Notes: generated from the sequence alone by a model not told the origin. DNA of 64,000 nucleotides from Mya arenaria (GCF_026914265.1 NC_069125.1:4351056-4415055), one strand, 5' to 3'. Shown: positions 24,771 to 52,109, numbered from the stretch's first letter. Program-made: numbers and translations.

Positions 24771-25209
24771 TATTTTAAAGATAAAGAACATCTTTTATTT
24801 TCCAATTCCACCAATATAATTTTTCATTCGACGTAAATCGTCGTATATGAACGAATTTGAAATGTGGTCTCCATTTGATACAACTGTGTAATGGTGTTGT
24901 TAATTTTCCGTCTTGAAAAAACACCTTCTCTCTACTATCAGTAATTATTTCAATTATTGATTTTCCTCAAACCAACATCTAAACTATTAACTAATTAATT
25001 CCTCGAGCATTGCATATTAATATACCCGTCAAATATGTATTATTACATACCTCTGCTTCCACATTCATGCTTGCTCTATCATAAATAATATCCGCTATTT
25101 TCACTATATTATTAGTTTCTAAGAATTGCTATGACTTAATTTCGCTGACCGTTCTCGGTGCGCTGTAGCCTCGTAATGACCACCTTGGTGTGCTGATAAG
25201 CTGCGTCGG

Positions 25210-25252
25210 TTATCTGTGGGGCTCAGAAGGGATTTTATGTGTTGGATGAAAT
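25210..25252. repeat. DIRS inverted terminal repeat, right
   Basis: Exact reverse complement of 20195-20237. Just inside, CACCTTGGTGTGCTGATAAG (25170-25190) is also found inverted near 20000. Confidence 0.85.
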
Positions 25253-25254
25253 AA

Positions 25255-25800
25255 CTTTCATACCATCAAACGATTTCCTCAGCAACGCCTTACTTTGTTA
25301 GCGACCAAGGACTACATTCATTGATAGCAACCAATGACCTCCTCAGTAAAAAATAGCAACCAACATCTTTCTTAGATGATGACCTCAGTTAATACCTTAA
25401 CTACAGTAATTGATGTCTTCTCTTTCTATCAATGCCTTCTTTAGCAACCAATGACTACCTTACCAGCCAAGTATTCGCAACCACAAAGGCCATAGCGAAC
25501 CAATGACTTCTTAAGTATCCAAATACTTCTTTATCAACCACTTTTTTTCCTGAGCAACTTCTTACATCCATATCAACCATCAACATCCAACTAAAGACTG
25601 CCTTAGCAACCATTGACTTCCATAGCAACATTCGGCTTTCATTTCCATTACATCCGTTGTCCTTTGAAGTAAGTAGTTGACAATATCCTAAAACTACTAT
25701 TGATTTAATTTGCAAAGACCAAGCTCCTTATTCACCATCAAATTACTCTGCAACCGCTCACGCACTAGGCAAACAACAACATCCTCAAAATAAATGACTT
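25255..25800. repeat. AGCAACCAATGACTTC array, right half
   Basis: The loose TTAGCAACCAATGACTTC-like array resumes directly after the DIRS end. The open frame on the minus strand here (25455-25715) is a product of the repeat. Confidence 0.65.
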
Positions 25801-25804
25801 CGCC

Positions 25805-27775
25805 CTGTCATGCCCTGAAAGGGCAGTCTTTTATAATCGGGACATCCGAAATCAGGGACTTACCATTTCCAAGTACAATAGTTCCTCTATAAAAAAGTTT
25901 CAGATCAATATACCTACCTTCATGGATAGTCAAGGTAAGTCACATTAGGATATGTTACATACTCAATGCTATCTGTCCATACGGGCAGAATAGCTAATGC
26001 CTATCTTTCCAACGATGCCCACGGGGTTTTCTGTCTCGTTCCTGTGTCAGTTGCTGATCATATACATCTTTAATGATATATTTTGTCCGTTTAATATTGA
26101 TTCTTTTCACAAACACATTTACCGCGACAAAGATAAATAATACTTACAGTAAGTATTACGAACGTAAACACTATGACGTCATATGTTCATGTTACTTAAA
26201 ATGGATTTGAAGTTTCTATAGTGTGATGTTTACTAATGGTTATATTTCTTATCTTTGTTTACATTTTTTTTTCTTCGGAGGTAACAGGTGAAAGACATTT
26301 CGGAACTCATAGAATCATGAACAAGATATAGAACTGTTTCTGTAGGATAAAGAAACAAATCATAAACAACTGTCCTTGGGTAATCAGATGATTGAAATGA
26401 TTTATAATATAATTGGTTGGTAATACCCGCACGGGCATGAATAGGTCTATAAAGTATATTGTGATACAGTAACATTTACCAAGTTAATTGAAAAATAATA
26501 ATCAATAATAAAGAAGTCAATTGATTAACATATTGTTTATGGATTAGAAATAGACTGCACAAGCTAGACTTTTTACTAGAATATGAAAGAAGGGTATGTT
26601 TATAGATTATAACTTAATTTGATTCACTAAGTTTTTCGAGAACTTCGACAAATTAACAAGCATTTCATGTATTAAATGTCCAGAAAAATATTTTTGGATG
26701 TTGCCAATAATATCGCGAACTTAAGCTTCTTCTTTGATCTTAAAAACACCATGTTAATATATTTTCATATATATAAAAATATATAAGTTGGCAGAGTGTA
26801 CAACGCCTTTGACCGTACTCTTATCCTGGACATGGTTGTGTCTTAATGGGGAATATAAAGTTACAACTCATATAAATTAAGTGCAAGATTGGGAATAATA
26901 TTATATAATGTTATAGCACAATTAGTATCTTACTTCACTTCCAAAAATAAAGCATGAAACTTTTCTCAAGCTTAAATTTCTAATATATGATACCTTGATG
27001 CTATTTTAGATTTCAGCCCAAAATGACTAAAAAACCGTCGAGTTGCCGTAATCATACTCATTTGGCCAGTTGACCAATTTTTGCGAGTCAAACTGGTTCG
27101 ACTGTTTCATTTTAACGATTTTTCCTAACCGTATGGGAATCACCATAACATTGTTTGTGTTAAATAAGGACTTAAGAAAGCTTTAATTTCTTGTACAAAT
27201 TATAATTCAAATGTTAAAACTGTCAAATATTTTTTTATAATTGATAAAAACTTACTATATGCTTTTAATAAGCGTATGTCCGCTTCTTAAAGCCTATCCC
27301 TAACTATTTGTGCTTCACTCACCAGTTTAAGAAGATAAGTTTTTGCAAAATATTATTACAAATGTTCAGATGCTAAGGCTGAATTTACAGTTACATTTTG
27401 ATTGTTTTATTTCGTCGGCACGCGTTCACGTCTTACCGGGTCAGGTATTGTTAAAGATAGAATGAACAAAATGCTTATTACGATGAAAAACATCACCATC
27501 GAAACAGCAAATGATAATTCTATAATTATGTCTATGATAAAAATTATGGTAATAATTATTTTAACAAAATTCACAAAAAAGGTTAATTTTTGCCGAAACC
27601 CGTTAGTTAGGCTATTAAAAATAAATTGGTTCAGTCTTTATATATACAAATTTTGTAAAAAGAGGATCTGCTAGCTATTGTTTGGTACTTGTCAATTAAA
27701 GGAAGTACACTTAATACTAGTATTACCTAAATTGAATTAAAGTTTAAAAAAGTTTGACCATTTTACAATCAGTGA
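25805..27775. other. Non-coding stretch upstream of the host gene
   Basis: No gene is supported. Promoter or first-exon sequence of the gene that follows could lie here, but I cannot point to it. Confidence 0.4.
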
Positions 27776-27789
27776 ATGAATCCTTCTTT

Positions 27790-27935
27790 TATTTCCTTAT
27801 AAAGTGTTTGCTAACTGAGTGAGTCACTCCCGCTAGACCGATATTGCCCGAGCGTGTGTTGTCTCGTGTGGTTCTTTACACGGAGATTAGTCACTTGACC
27901 AGCCTGTTAACCGCTAACCAATATTCTAGCTTTTT
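27790..27935 (+). repeat. Diverged copy of the hairpin-headed interspersed repeat
   Basis: GAGCGTGTGTTGTCTCGTGT and a CTTGACCAGCCTGTTAACCG-like tail follow the block order of 8715-8842, strongly diverged. Confidence 0.35.
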
Positions 27936-28072
27936 AGCAAACATTTATAATGAAAATTAAATTCACTTCAGATATTTACCTTCCAGGCTGCATACTCTGG
28001 ATCGTGATTGAATGTCATCTTTACTTATTTATCTTTAATAAATTGGAATGAATGCGCAAACCATTTGTCAAG

Positions 28073-42597
<14,525 letters not shown>

Positions 42598-42812
42598 GAA
42601 CTGAACTCCTTCAAGATCTACGACATAGTATGGAATGACTGGAGCATCACATTTTAATGTCATTCGTATATCTTATACTTTTACTTTCCTTATACATATT
42701 TGTATTGACGATCTAAACCACTACATGTTTGAAGTACTACTTCATTGTGTATGTCATAGTGTGATTGGATTATTTTTTTATTCGATCGTTACGTTATTTA
42801 TCCGTACTGACA

Positions 42813-42818
42813 AATAAA
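42813..42818 (+). terminator. AATAAA polyadenylation signal
   Basis: AATAAA 216 bp after the stop of the Ubl-hairpin gene, giving a 3' UTR of about 240 nt. Inference from the consensus only. Confidence 0.45.
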
Positions 42819-42839
42819 GCCCTCAATGAAGATTTAAAT

Positions 42840-43020
42840 GTGATCGTATTCATGGTTTGTATAAATTTAACAATATGCTGTGTATTATGTATATTACTAA
42901 CAGCCAATCTATCCAATTTTTACATTTTCTTTTCGTACTCACTGATGTGACTCATAGATGTGCCCATTCCAGAGACGTTGAAGAAAAATCGAGGTTTTTC
43001 ATAGAAGGAAAATACTGCAT
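42840..43020. other. Non-coding stretch after the host gene
   Basis: No feature is supported. Confidence 0.4.
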
Positions 43021-43022
43021 TG

Positions 43023-43065
<43 letters not shown>
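43023..43065. repeat. (CA)n microsatellite
   Basis: About 21 uninterrupted CA dinucleotides. Confidence 0.97.
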
Positions 43066-43066
<1 letters not shown>

Positions 43067-43069
43067 TTT

Positions 43070-45075
43070 TCTTGAGGCAGGATTGTATAAATGAATACAT
43101 TTGTTTAGTCTATTGTTGTTTTTGGCCATTTCCTTTGACTTTTTTGACTACAATATGTCTAACATTTATGACGAATAAGTACGTGCATAGGAATGTTAAA
43201 CATCACATAATATCTCATGTGGACGGATATGTATTGTAGTGTATTAATTAGATTACATGAACATGAAACAAGCTTCTAAATGCATATACATAGAGAATGC
43301 AAATACCGGGATTATCTTAGAAAAAAAAGAAAAAAACAATTATTTTGTTGTTCTTATATGCTTTATTAATTTCGTTTATATGTTAATAACCTTTTAACCC
43401 CGATTGTATATTGGTATAGTTGTATGTACATGCATGTAGCTTTATTGAGTTAAAACACTTATTCTCATACCTCGAATGTATTGATGTAATTGTAAACCAT
43501 CATTTTTAGTTGTTTATGTGAAACCTAGAATTCGCCTTTTCCACTCCCGATGAGACCATTTGAACGGTCACAAAAAAGAATTTATTGAGCGAGTTTCTAA
43601 AACTGATATTGTATGATATTTTGACCTGACCGTTCCACTCCCTAAATTTATTGATAAAGCTGTCTTTTTGGTCTGTATGTGGTGTTTTTACGTTTGTGTT
43701 TTTCATACAGAGTCGTTTTGACATCTGGATTTGCCCATGTAGGTTTTATTGTATTGTAATACATGGTTGTATTGACATTTTGATTAAAAAATGCATCCTT
43801 CTTTACTCTATTACCTATTATGCATCAGCATACATGTTCATTCATAAATAGTCTTCTACTTGTGTGTGTATGTAAGGCAAGTAATTATTAACATAATATT
43901 TGTAAAAGTAGTGTTTTAGTAATTCTTAAGTTGTCAATAAACTGACACTTCCAATCGTGAAAGTTGCAAGTGCGTCATGATTCATGGTTTCATTTCTGAA
44001 CACGAATGTTTTTGCAACTTTAAAAGTAATCTTAGATTGTCTTATAATGTCAGTTGGTATTTGCAAACTATATAACGGATGTATTCCAGTATTTACTGCC
44101 TTAAACTGATAAGTCGTTGCACTATTTTGTAACATCGGCGAGTTTCTAACTCTGAATTTCAAGGTTGTGCATTTATGTTTTTTGTGACAATTGCAAATGA
44201 TTCAAGGCCAAAAAGCTTCAACTTGAAATCACCATGACACAAGTACGATATTTGTAAGAAGAATATTTAAGGATGATTCAAATAGAGACTTATAGTTTGT
44301 TATTGGTGTACTGGCACGAGGATATGTATTTTGCAATATTGAATACTCTTAACTACTTTCTGTTATCAAATGTTTATAATTCTTTATGATACAATGATGT
44401 AAAAAAAATATCGTACATGCACTGTATTCGTTAACGTGTGTTTTTCAGTGAAAAAGGTTAACATAAAAAACAATAGAATAATATATTGAAAAACTCACCG
44501 ATTAAAAAGATTAGTTTATCACGATATATTCAATCGTTATTTTTTTAATAAACCACTAGAAAGAATGAATTATTTTTCATCAAGCGGAAAATATGTATTT
44601 TGCTAAATAATTTTGCCTAATTAATATCATTGGTGTGCTATAACTGATGCACCATACTTGTATATTACTATATTATTACTAAGAGGACTGTGGTATTATT
44701 TTTAATCCCAGGTGTTTGTATTCACCTTAATCAGTATCATACTGATACAATCTCAATTAAAATTTCCACGAAAATTTCGAGCATTTTTGTCTAGACAAAA
44801 ACAAGTGCACGAAACGAAGAAATTTAAAATCATAAGAAAACTTCATGCATTTTAGTCCATATTTATAACTCAGTTGATATTGGTATAGTTTCAGAACCGA
44901 ATATGTGATCATTAAATAATTGTTTAATCAGTAAATTTTTAAAGAAAGTAAAACGTAATTTTAAGAGAACGAAATTCATTATTTCATAAGTTTATGTAAT
45001 TAATGCTTAGTATTTAGTTTTATTAAACGTGTATCAAACATGTTTTCTTTTCTATTACTGAAACCTCTTAATGCT
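43070..45075. other. Non-coding stretch
   Basis: AT-rich. A minus-strand frame at 43926-44162 looks faintly protein-like (LQNSATTYQFKAVNTG) and could be a LINE end, but I cannot support it. Confidence 0.35.
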
Positions 45076-45079
45076 GTAA

Positions 45080-45945
45080 ATGTATCCCAATAACGAAAGG
45101 TCACTTCACAACGGAGTGGTCATAGGTCTTGCGCATGACACGTCGAGTTTAGGTACCGAACACATGTGTCAATTTTTTTTAAACCCTCCTTGTATGACAA
45201 AGTCACAGGCCGGATACGACCTACTTTACTTCATGTGAATATATGCAACATTCCATAATGATTAAACTCTTAATTTGGCATGGGACTTTGAGGTTGTGTC
45301 TTGGATCTTGCACGTCAAACATTGCTTCTATGAACCGAACACATGTGCCAATAAGGTTTAAACCCTTTGGTAATAATAGTGTTATAGGCAGGACACTGAT
45401 ATTCTATATATGCAGCATTCAATAATGATTAATGACCTTGATCTTTGAGGCAGGGCCATGGGTTTTGCACATGACACATCAATGTACAGAACATATGTGC
45501 CGAGTTATTTCCGTTAATGAGAAGGTAACAATCACACTGATTCTTTATGTGCATATATTCAGCACTCTATAGTAACAAATGACCTTGAACTTTTAGGTAT
45601 GGTCATGTCACGTAGGGACGTGGGTCTTGTACTCAACAAGTCGTCATAATATACAGAGAACAAGTGCTAATTCATCTAAATATTTCTGCGTGCGTAAGCT
45701 ACAGCCCGGTCACGACCATATACAGTGTTTGCATATATGCATAATGATAAAGCTGTAGGTGTGACATTGACATATGGGGCAGTTACTTTGGTCTTGCACG
45801 AAAAAAATCGACTTAATATACCGAAAACATCAAGTAATATAAAAACCCTTCCGGAATGAAAACAGTTTCAGCGTGCACACCACAGACAACAGGACGGACG
45901 GTGCGATTTTAAAATGCCCACCTCCGGAGGTATAAAAAGTATGCA
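45080..45945 (+). repeat. Third dispersed bivalve tandem-repeat block
   Basis: About five diverged units of roughly 165 bp, each with versions of TGACCTTGATCTTTGAGGCA, TCTTGCACATGACACATC, ACCGAACACATGTGCCAA and GGCCGGATACGACC. It closes with GACGGACGGTGCGATTTTAA then AATGCCCACCTCCGG, an end I recall from bivalve repeats. Confidence 0.72.
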
Positions 45946-46328
45946 CTTTTAGAAACCGTCACTGTCTGAAAAAGAGGGCTATTTTTAAACTAACTATCAG
46001 AAAAATACATGCAACGCCGCAACCGATATCAACAATTCGCTTGTGAAATATATGAATAGGGAATGAAATGTCATTTCCTCTCAATATTACAGAATGCGAA
46101 TGATTATACAACCATTGAGACGTCACGTGTTGTTACCCCGTCCACTTTTACAAACTTTTAAGCGTCGCCAAATAATGTTATATTATATATCGGAGTCGCC
46201 AGGTATAGTCTGGTTGCCAAAATCACAGTCATGCATCTTTTTGCCTTAGCAACATGGTTTGAAATCTTTATTTAGGTATAATTATCACGTTTGCCACAAA
46301 AGAAAGATGATTTGCAGCCAATAATGGA

Positions 46329-46550
46329 CGTGTTCCCGGCGTTATGCGTAAAACGTTGCCTATGAGTGCGCGTGTTCCCGGCGTTATGTGTAAAACGTTG
46401 CCTATGAGTGCGCGTGTTCCCGGCATTATGTGTAAAACGTTGCCTATGAGTGCGCGTGTTCCCGGCGTTATGTGTAAAACGTTGCCTATGAGTGCGCGTG
46501 TTCCCGGCGTTATGTGTAAAACATTGCCTATGAGTGCGCGTGTTCCCGGC
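46329..46550. repeat. 42-bp minisatellite, five full units
   Basis: Unit CGTGTTCCCGGCGTTATGTG + TAAAACGTTGCCTATGAGTG + CG, starting at 46329, 46371, 46413, 46455 and 46497, with a 12-bp partial at 46539. Unit differences are one or two bases. Because 42 is a multiple of three, both strands stay open (14-residue repeats); I do not call a gene. Confidence 0.93.
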
Positions 46551-46634
46551 AGAAACGCCAACAACTTATACTGTATAGCCCAGTCTGACGAGTATTGAGC
46601 TTCATGTCCGTTTTTGTCGTCCCCTGCTTTCAAT

Positions 46635-47033
46635 GTGTGTATACCACGTGATAAAATGCGTCATAAATGCTACGTCGGAAGTTGCTTCGAATGAAGACTT
46701 TGAACAAAGATAACTTTACTATTTCTTCACCATATCAAACGAAACATGGCACAGTCTACGCCTCTTACGTACAATACGGCCGTCTGACTGAGCACTGTCA
46801 AAACAACTTCATGGAAACAGGTATGTCGAAGTGTTTGAAGAAACTAATCACCTATTCAAACTTCGGTATTAAAACGGAGGCGTGGCTCTTTAAGTTGCAT
46901 ATACTGTCCTTAGTTTTATTTAAAATGGTGTAGTTAAAGAAAAGTTATCTTTTATTCAAGCCTTCATTTTATGCAAAGTTTTGCCTTCCGACGTAGCATA
47001 TATGACGTAATTTATCACGTGGTATACACGCAC
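46635..47033. mobile_element. About 400-bp MITE, ACCACGTGATAAA termini
   Basis: Left GTATACCACGTGATAAAATG ... GCTACGTCGGAAG pairs with reversed right GTATACCACGTGATAAATTA ... GCTACGTCGGAAG; the inverted repeats extend about 90 bp with decay (AAAGATAACTTT on both sides). The open frame at 46667-46933 is inside it and has no domain. Confidence 0.75.
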
Positions 47034-47159
47034 TGACTTTGTGTGCCTATGAAAAAAGACAAACAATTATCTTCGGTCAGTTGATTTCAAAAGGTGGTGT
47101 GATCATATGTGTGTGATAGTATATAATCATGGGTTAATGTATGCTTTGGCTACAAATAT

Positions 47160-47161
<2 letters not shown>

Positions 47162-47251
<90 letters not shown>
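47162..47251. repeat. (AT)n microsatellite
   Basis: About 45 uninterrupted TA dinucleotides. Confidence 0.97.
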
Positions 47252-47253
<2 letters not shown>

Positions 47254-47255
47254 AC

Positions 47256-47640
47256 TTAGGGCATTAAGGAGACCGTATGTATTTTACGGCATTAAGGAGA
47301 CAATTTGTATATTTTTTGTTTTATACTTTATTTTGCTTTTTTGTTGATAATTTAGTATTGAAATGATCATTTATTATGTGTACAAGATTTAGGCTTCTTA
47401 AATTAATTAACAAAAAATATACGTAATTTGCGGTCTCCTTAATAATTTGTAAGTATGTTGCAGGTTTTAAGGGGACAGGTATATATGTCGAAGGGTTTAT
47501 GGAGACCAGTGTATATATTATATTATTTTTGAGGCATTAAGGGGACCATCCATATTTTATGGCATTAGGGGGACAAATTATATATATCCTACTTTTGACA
47601 GTGAAGGCTCCCGTAACCTTAAGAGACAACTTTGTAATAG
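47256..47640. repeat. GGCATTAAGGAGACC motif cluster
   Basis: Versions of GGCATTAAGGAGACC at 47259, 47289, 47468, 47495, 47531 and 47561, and one inverted (GGTCTCCTTAATAATT) near 47431, with spacing from 27 to about 140 bp. Relatives appear at 60855-60875 and 62230-62315. Confidence 0.65.
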
Positions 47641-47782
47641 TATTTTTATATAATTGTGTGTTATAAATCCACAAACAATGACCGGTCGAAACGGAAGGAC
47701 TGCAAATTTCATAGGATACTCATCGGAAATCTTTCACTTGGTATGTGTACCGTTTGATAAACAAAAAATATAATGGCCAGGG

Positions 47783-48692
47783 GCGGATCCAGGAATTGTC
47801 GTTAGAAGGGGGCGTTACTAAGGGGCATTTGCAGGAGGATTGAGGGTTACTCAATCAAGAAATTTTTAACAATTTGTAGTCGGAAATGATGCATTATGTG
47901 CGTATTTATTTTCTTCTCATATATTGACACAAAAAGTAAACTTGGACGATTTTAAAGACGATTGCGCCCCCTTCTCAATCCGCTAGTGAATGGTGACTTA
48001 ATATTTGATATATTATGGTTAAATAGAACTTTCAGTTGAATTATATAGAAACTGTAAATGCTAAATACAAGTTCTGTGCTTGTAAAAACAATAAAAGTTT
48101 CGTCTGCACAGGAATGTGTCTGTTAACGCTTGAACAGTTAGCTCATGATAAAAGAACATTGTTCATTGGGTTCATTGTGACCCATGGAAGTTTTATTTAT
48201 TAAATTCCAACTTCCCCTTAAATTTTACTTGCCTAAAACTTTAACCGAAGTCAATCAGGGGCCATAACTTGTATTATGGAGTTATGTAACCTCATTGGCT
48301 GATGGTCCTGAACAATTGTGTGAAGTGTTAAGTCAATTGAATGAAGGGTATAGACGCCTTAACCAATAGGCTACGGAGACGGTTTTAATGCATGTACTCA
48401 ATTGCAGATTCAGGGGGGGGGGAATGGGGGGGATCGGTCCCAGCGCGCGCGCCGTCCCCCAGCCCTTTGAATCGTCCGTTTATAATACGTTCTCAGTCAA
48501 TATCGGGAAAAAATACAATATTAAGATAAAAATGCACTATTTCGGACTATAAATTAGGGGAGTCTAACCCCCACCCCGGTCCAACATTTTAAGCCATTCA
48601 ATTTCTGTTCTGAGGGAGGGGCGGATGTGGAAAGATTAAGCCCATGAGTTTCACGTACCCCTTCTTAAGTCAATTCCTGGATCTGCCACTGA
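47783..48692. mobile_element. Possible hAT-like MITE ends
   Basis: Left CAGGGGCGGATCCAGGAATT and reversed right CAGTGGCAGATCCAGGAATT are similar inverted ends about 0.9 kb apart, followed by GTCGTTAGAAGGGG / GACTTAAGAAGGGG. CAGNGGC-type tips are common in hAT elements. I could not find an 8-bp target duplication, and a third GATTCAGGGGGG block at 48408 suggests nesting. Confidence 0.5.
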
Positions 48693-48699
48693 TATCTGT

Positions 48700-49845
48700 A
48701 ATCAGATTTGTTGTTTCATAATGTTATAGTTCCTTTAAACAGTTTAAACCTTTTATGGCATCAAAATAAACAGACGCATGTTCAGTAAAAACATACTCTG
48801 TATACAACGTTCTCGTACTCCAGAGCGATGATGCTATGCATTATATTTATCACCATCTGACTGCCAAAACTTTTCCGTTTAAAGAGACTCTCTCATGTTT
48901 TGGCACCAAACATATTTTTCCTCGTAATGCATCTGAAAACACATGTATATTTATTTTACTCCTTGGTACTGAAATTGCAGAAATAATAGTAACCAGGTTG
49001 ATTTTCTTTTATACTTAAATTGCATTTTACAGTAAAGTATTAAAAATTAATCTTGTTCAAGTTGGGAGCAAGCACATGGGGGTGCAGATAACACATAGAA
49101 TAAAAAACGGATCGCTTATCCACTCGCCCACAGGGACTCATACTAAGGTGTTGAATATTTTAACCTTAATGGAAGTTATTGATTTATCACGTGATTATGT
49201 CAATCAACTGATTGTGCAACAGCCTTTTGTTGAATCGGGTTAGTAACGCATTTCAAAATGTTGGACTTCAAAGACTATATTTTAGCACATATCAACATTT
49301 ATTGAAGGGTTTCAGCCATCATTAGCTTGGCTTTAACACTTCGTTTGATTCGCCATACTTTATTTCGTAATAACAATCTATAAAATCCAAGTAAAAGATG
49401 CATTTTCAAAACATTCGCTTATATTCACTCAAAAACTCATGTTCGAAAGATTTAAAAAATGTATGTCATAATCATATCCTCTTTAGCGGCTGAGTTTCTT
49501 AATATTTAAATCTCTTATAAATTTGCCAAATAAAATTCAACGTGGGTAAACAATTATAACAAATAACGTATTTTATGTATTGCAACATATTTATAAAAAG
49601 ATAAAGTCAATTGAATCAAATGAACATTTTTAATGTACTTTCTTTCTCGCGGAAAGTGGACATTTCATCTTACTCCAACAAGTGTGGGGTATGGTTGATT
49701 CTCTTCGTGACTGAAATCACTTTGTGCATTTCAAATCTAGTCCATATAAACAGCCCCTTCAGATTCTTTGACGATTGCATTTCCATGGGAGATCACTGCG
49801 TATGATAAACATATAGTGTTGTTTAGCCACACTGTGGTTTCAATT
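48700..49845. other. Non-coding stretch
   Basis: No feature is supported. Confidence 0.4.
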
Positions 49846-49848
49846 ATG

Positions 49849-49960
49849 TCAGGGGCGTAGCTACCCCTCCATTCATGTGAATTCATAAATGTGCTGGGGG
49901 GTTCAGGGGCGTGCCCCCTCAGAAAATTTTGAAAACCATGGTGCAATCTAGTGCATTCTG
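49849..49960. repeat. One end of a CAGGGGCGTAGCTACCC element
   Basis: CAGGGGCGTAGCTACCCCTC and GGTTCAGGGGCGTGCCCCCT resemble an hAT-type MITE end. No matching inverted end was found. Confidence 0.4.
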
Positions 49961-50439
49961 GGCGTTCCGATGTGCATTATTTAGTACTGGAAAATAACCT
50001 ATTTTAGATTCATGTAGTCAAGTTCGCATACTGCAACTTTGGTTGATTTTTTTGTCAGAATCATGTGGATTCAGCCGCGTATTCACGTATAGGCGGCTAC
50101 ACGCCTGTATGATGTGCATATGAATGTATAATTTGGTTTAAATGATGCATCCTTAATGTAACACCTCCTTGCTCCTACACCAATAGAAACTTCATGGGAT
50201 GTTAATAGTAAAAGAACTAGCACTGACGTTCCCATTTTTGTCTGAGTCATTTAAATAATAGATAACAAATTACAAGATAAACAAATTTGTTTTGACTTCT
50301 TTAATGAATTATATAAAAACATTGTACAAAGATATCATGACACTTTTAAACAATAAGTATGGTTGTCAATTAAACAGTATGCTAGCTTTAAAGATTTAGG
50401 CAAACCATTGGAATTTTACAGCGGTCTTAAAAGGTGTAT

Positions 50440-50814
50440 TTAAAGCTGCAATCTCACCGATTGATCGTTTTGACCGGTACTCTTTTATTGTTTGTCTATG
50501 AATGGAGTTTTTTTTGCAGAAATGTCTAGACCCAATTTTAAGTGATATTAGACTGCTGAAAAAAGATCAGATTGCAGTTCATCATATTTATGTTAAAAAA
50601 ATGATGTTTTATGACTAAAAGCATTACGAACAATGACTAAAAGCATTACGAACAATTTAATGTAAATAAACTTTTCGGCAGTTTTACCAAACATTTTTGA
50701 TTGGTTCTATTGTGAATTATCTAATATGACTGAATTAAAGGAATGATAACCAAATCAGCCGATTTTGAGACAATTTTGTGTCTAAACTGACAATCTGTAA
50801 GAGTGCAGCTTTAA
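50440..50814. mobile_element. TTAAAGCTGCA MITE, copy 1
   Basis: Left TTAAAGCTGCAATCTCACCG and reversed right TTAAAGCTGCACTCTTACAG are inverted ends; TTAA is present at both tips. The inside GAAAAAAGATCAGATTGCAG is shared with copy 2. Confidence 0.75.
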
Positions 50815-51274
50815 GTGTTGATCTAAAGCTTCATATACTGTAACACATTGTTATATTGTCAATAACTGTTTAAAAGGTCTCATGTACTAAATAAGATAAA
50901 AAAAATTCATAATATCTAAAATTGATTAAAATAAATAAAGTACCATTATACCTATTTCTTAATAGTGCCGTTTCTCATCTGACAATACCATTCAAAGCCA
51001 TCATTTCAACTATGAATTTACTTTTAACTTTCAACTTTTCTATAGCATATGAAACAAAATATACCAAAAATACAAGCCATGAACAATATGATTGTTCAAC
51101 TTGCATTATCTTTGACCTTTTGATATGACCATTTTCCAGTTTTGTCTATTTGTAAGTTGTGCCCTGAAGAATAAAGTATGACTGTATGAATCAAAAACAA
51201 GCAATAAAAACACTAAAAATATACCCCAATCCCTGTAATTTCTAATACAGTAGTAAAATCAAGCAATTAAACAT

Positions 51275-51584
51275 TTAGAGCTGCACTCTCACAGATATAC
51301 TGTTTCCACAACTTTTTTTGTCTTGGAATGATTAAGTTTTTGCGTAATTATCTGCAAACCAATGATAAAAGATTGCTGACAAAAGATCAGATCGCAGATT
51401 TCATATTTCCGTTCGAAAATTAATGTTACTAACGGTTTAAGAAAAGTGCATAAAAAACATCAATGTTTTAACTTAAATAGAAAAATCTGGGATTTAATTT
51501 TTCGCAAAAATTGGATGGTTCCAATCCAAGACATAAAATGAAAAAGGTTGTCAAAACATCTAAAGTGTGAGAGTGCAGCTTTAA
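51275..51584. mobile_element. TTAAAGCTGCA MITE, copy 2
   Basis: Left TTAGAGCTGCACTCTCACAG and reversed right TTAAAGCTGCACTCTCACAC; the inside has TGACAAAAGATCAGATCGCA. A minus-strand frame crossing it is an artefact. Confidence 0.75.
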
Positions 51585-52109
51585 CGTTTGAAAGTAACTA
51601 TGTTTGCCTCGTGCCCCTGAACAGGGTTTAATTATATTATATGCCCAGTGGGCTTGTCCCTGTATATTTGATTGTATGATTGCAGTAATGGATACTGGTC
51701 TAATTATCTTCTGACAATTTTTCACCAATTTTAAAGAATGAGAAAACACATATTAAGCTCATATGACGCTGTACAATTTAATCTCAGTCATTAGGTTGAG
51801 AAAAATTCCCTAAAAATATTAATTGTGGAGACATATCTTATTTAAATACATACAGGAAATGGCGACATCATTTACCCTTTAGTATGAAAAAGGCAGTTTC
51901 CTGATATTTGAATAGCGGTTTTTTATTTAAGCATCTCAATTCATAGTATGTATCAAGTTTCAAAGGAAACCAAATCATTGTAACGATTGTTTTCAAAATA
52001 GATTCACACTCTTGATAAACTTCTTTTCCTAGTTTCAACTTTTGAGACTTTTTGATGAGCCTGCACCTTCCCCCTCTTATGCAGTGGCTTCAAGCAATAA
52101 AGCTACCAG

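Larger units (their letters stand above)
20195..25252 (-). mobile_element. DIRS-type tyrosine-recombinase retroelement (fossil)
   Basis: About 5.06 kb, transcribed on the minus strand, bounded by identical 43-bp inverted repeats at 20195-20237 and 25210-25252 (ATTTCATCCAACACATAAAA at the tip). From its 5' end the order is a leader with a 44-bp tandem array, a gag-like frame, reverse transcriptase, RNase H and a tyrosine recombinase. This is the DIRS order, with no integrase or protease recognised. The recombinase and RNase H frames overlap, as is known in this family. The element looks broken, with perhaps two to four interruptions, mostly in the polymerase part. Identical inverted ends suggest a fairly young copy. 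Open frames on the opposite strand are shadows. Confidence 0.85.

Noticed and set aside
43926-44162. Minus-strand 78-codon frame as a LINE C-terminus
   Set aside because: Only a faint resemblance (LQNSATTYQFKAVN); no RT or tail nearby to support it.
46268-46633. 14-residue repeat protein on the minus strand
   Set aside because: It follows from a 42-bp minisatellite; no domain, splice sites or promoter seen.
46667-46933. 88-codon plus-strand protein
   Set aside because: Falls wholly within a MITE with inverted ends; no family match recognised.
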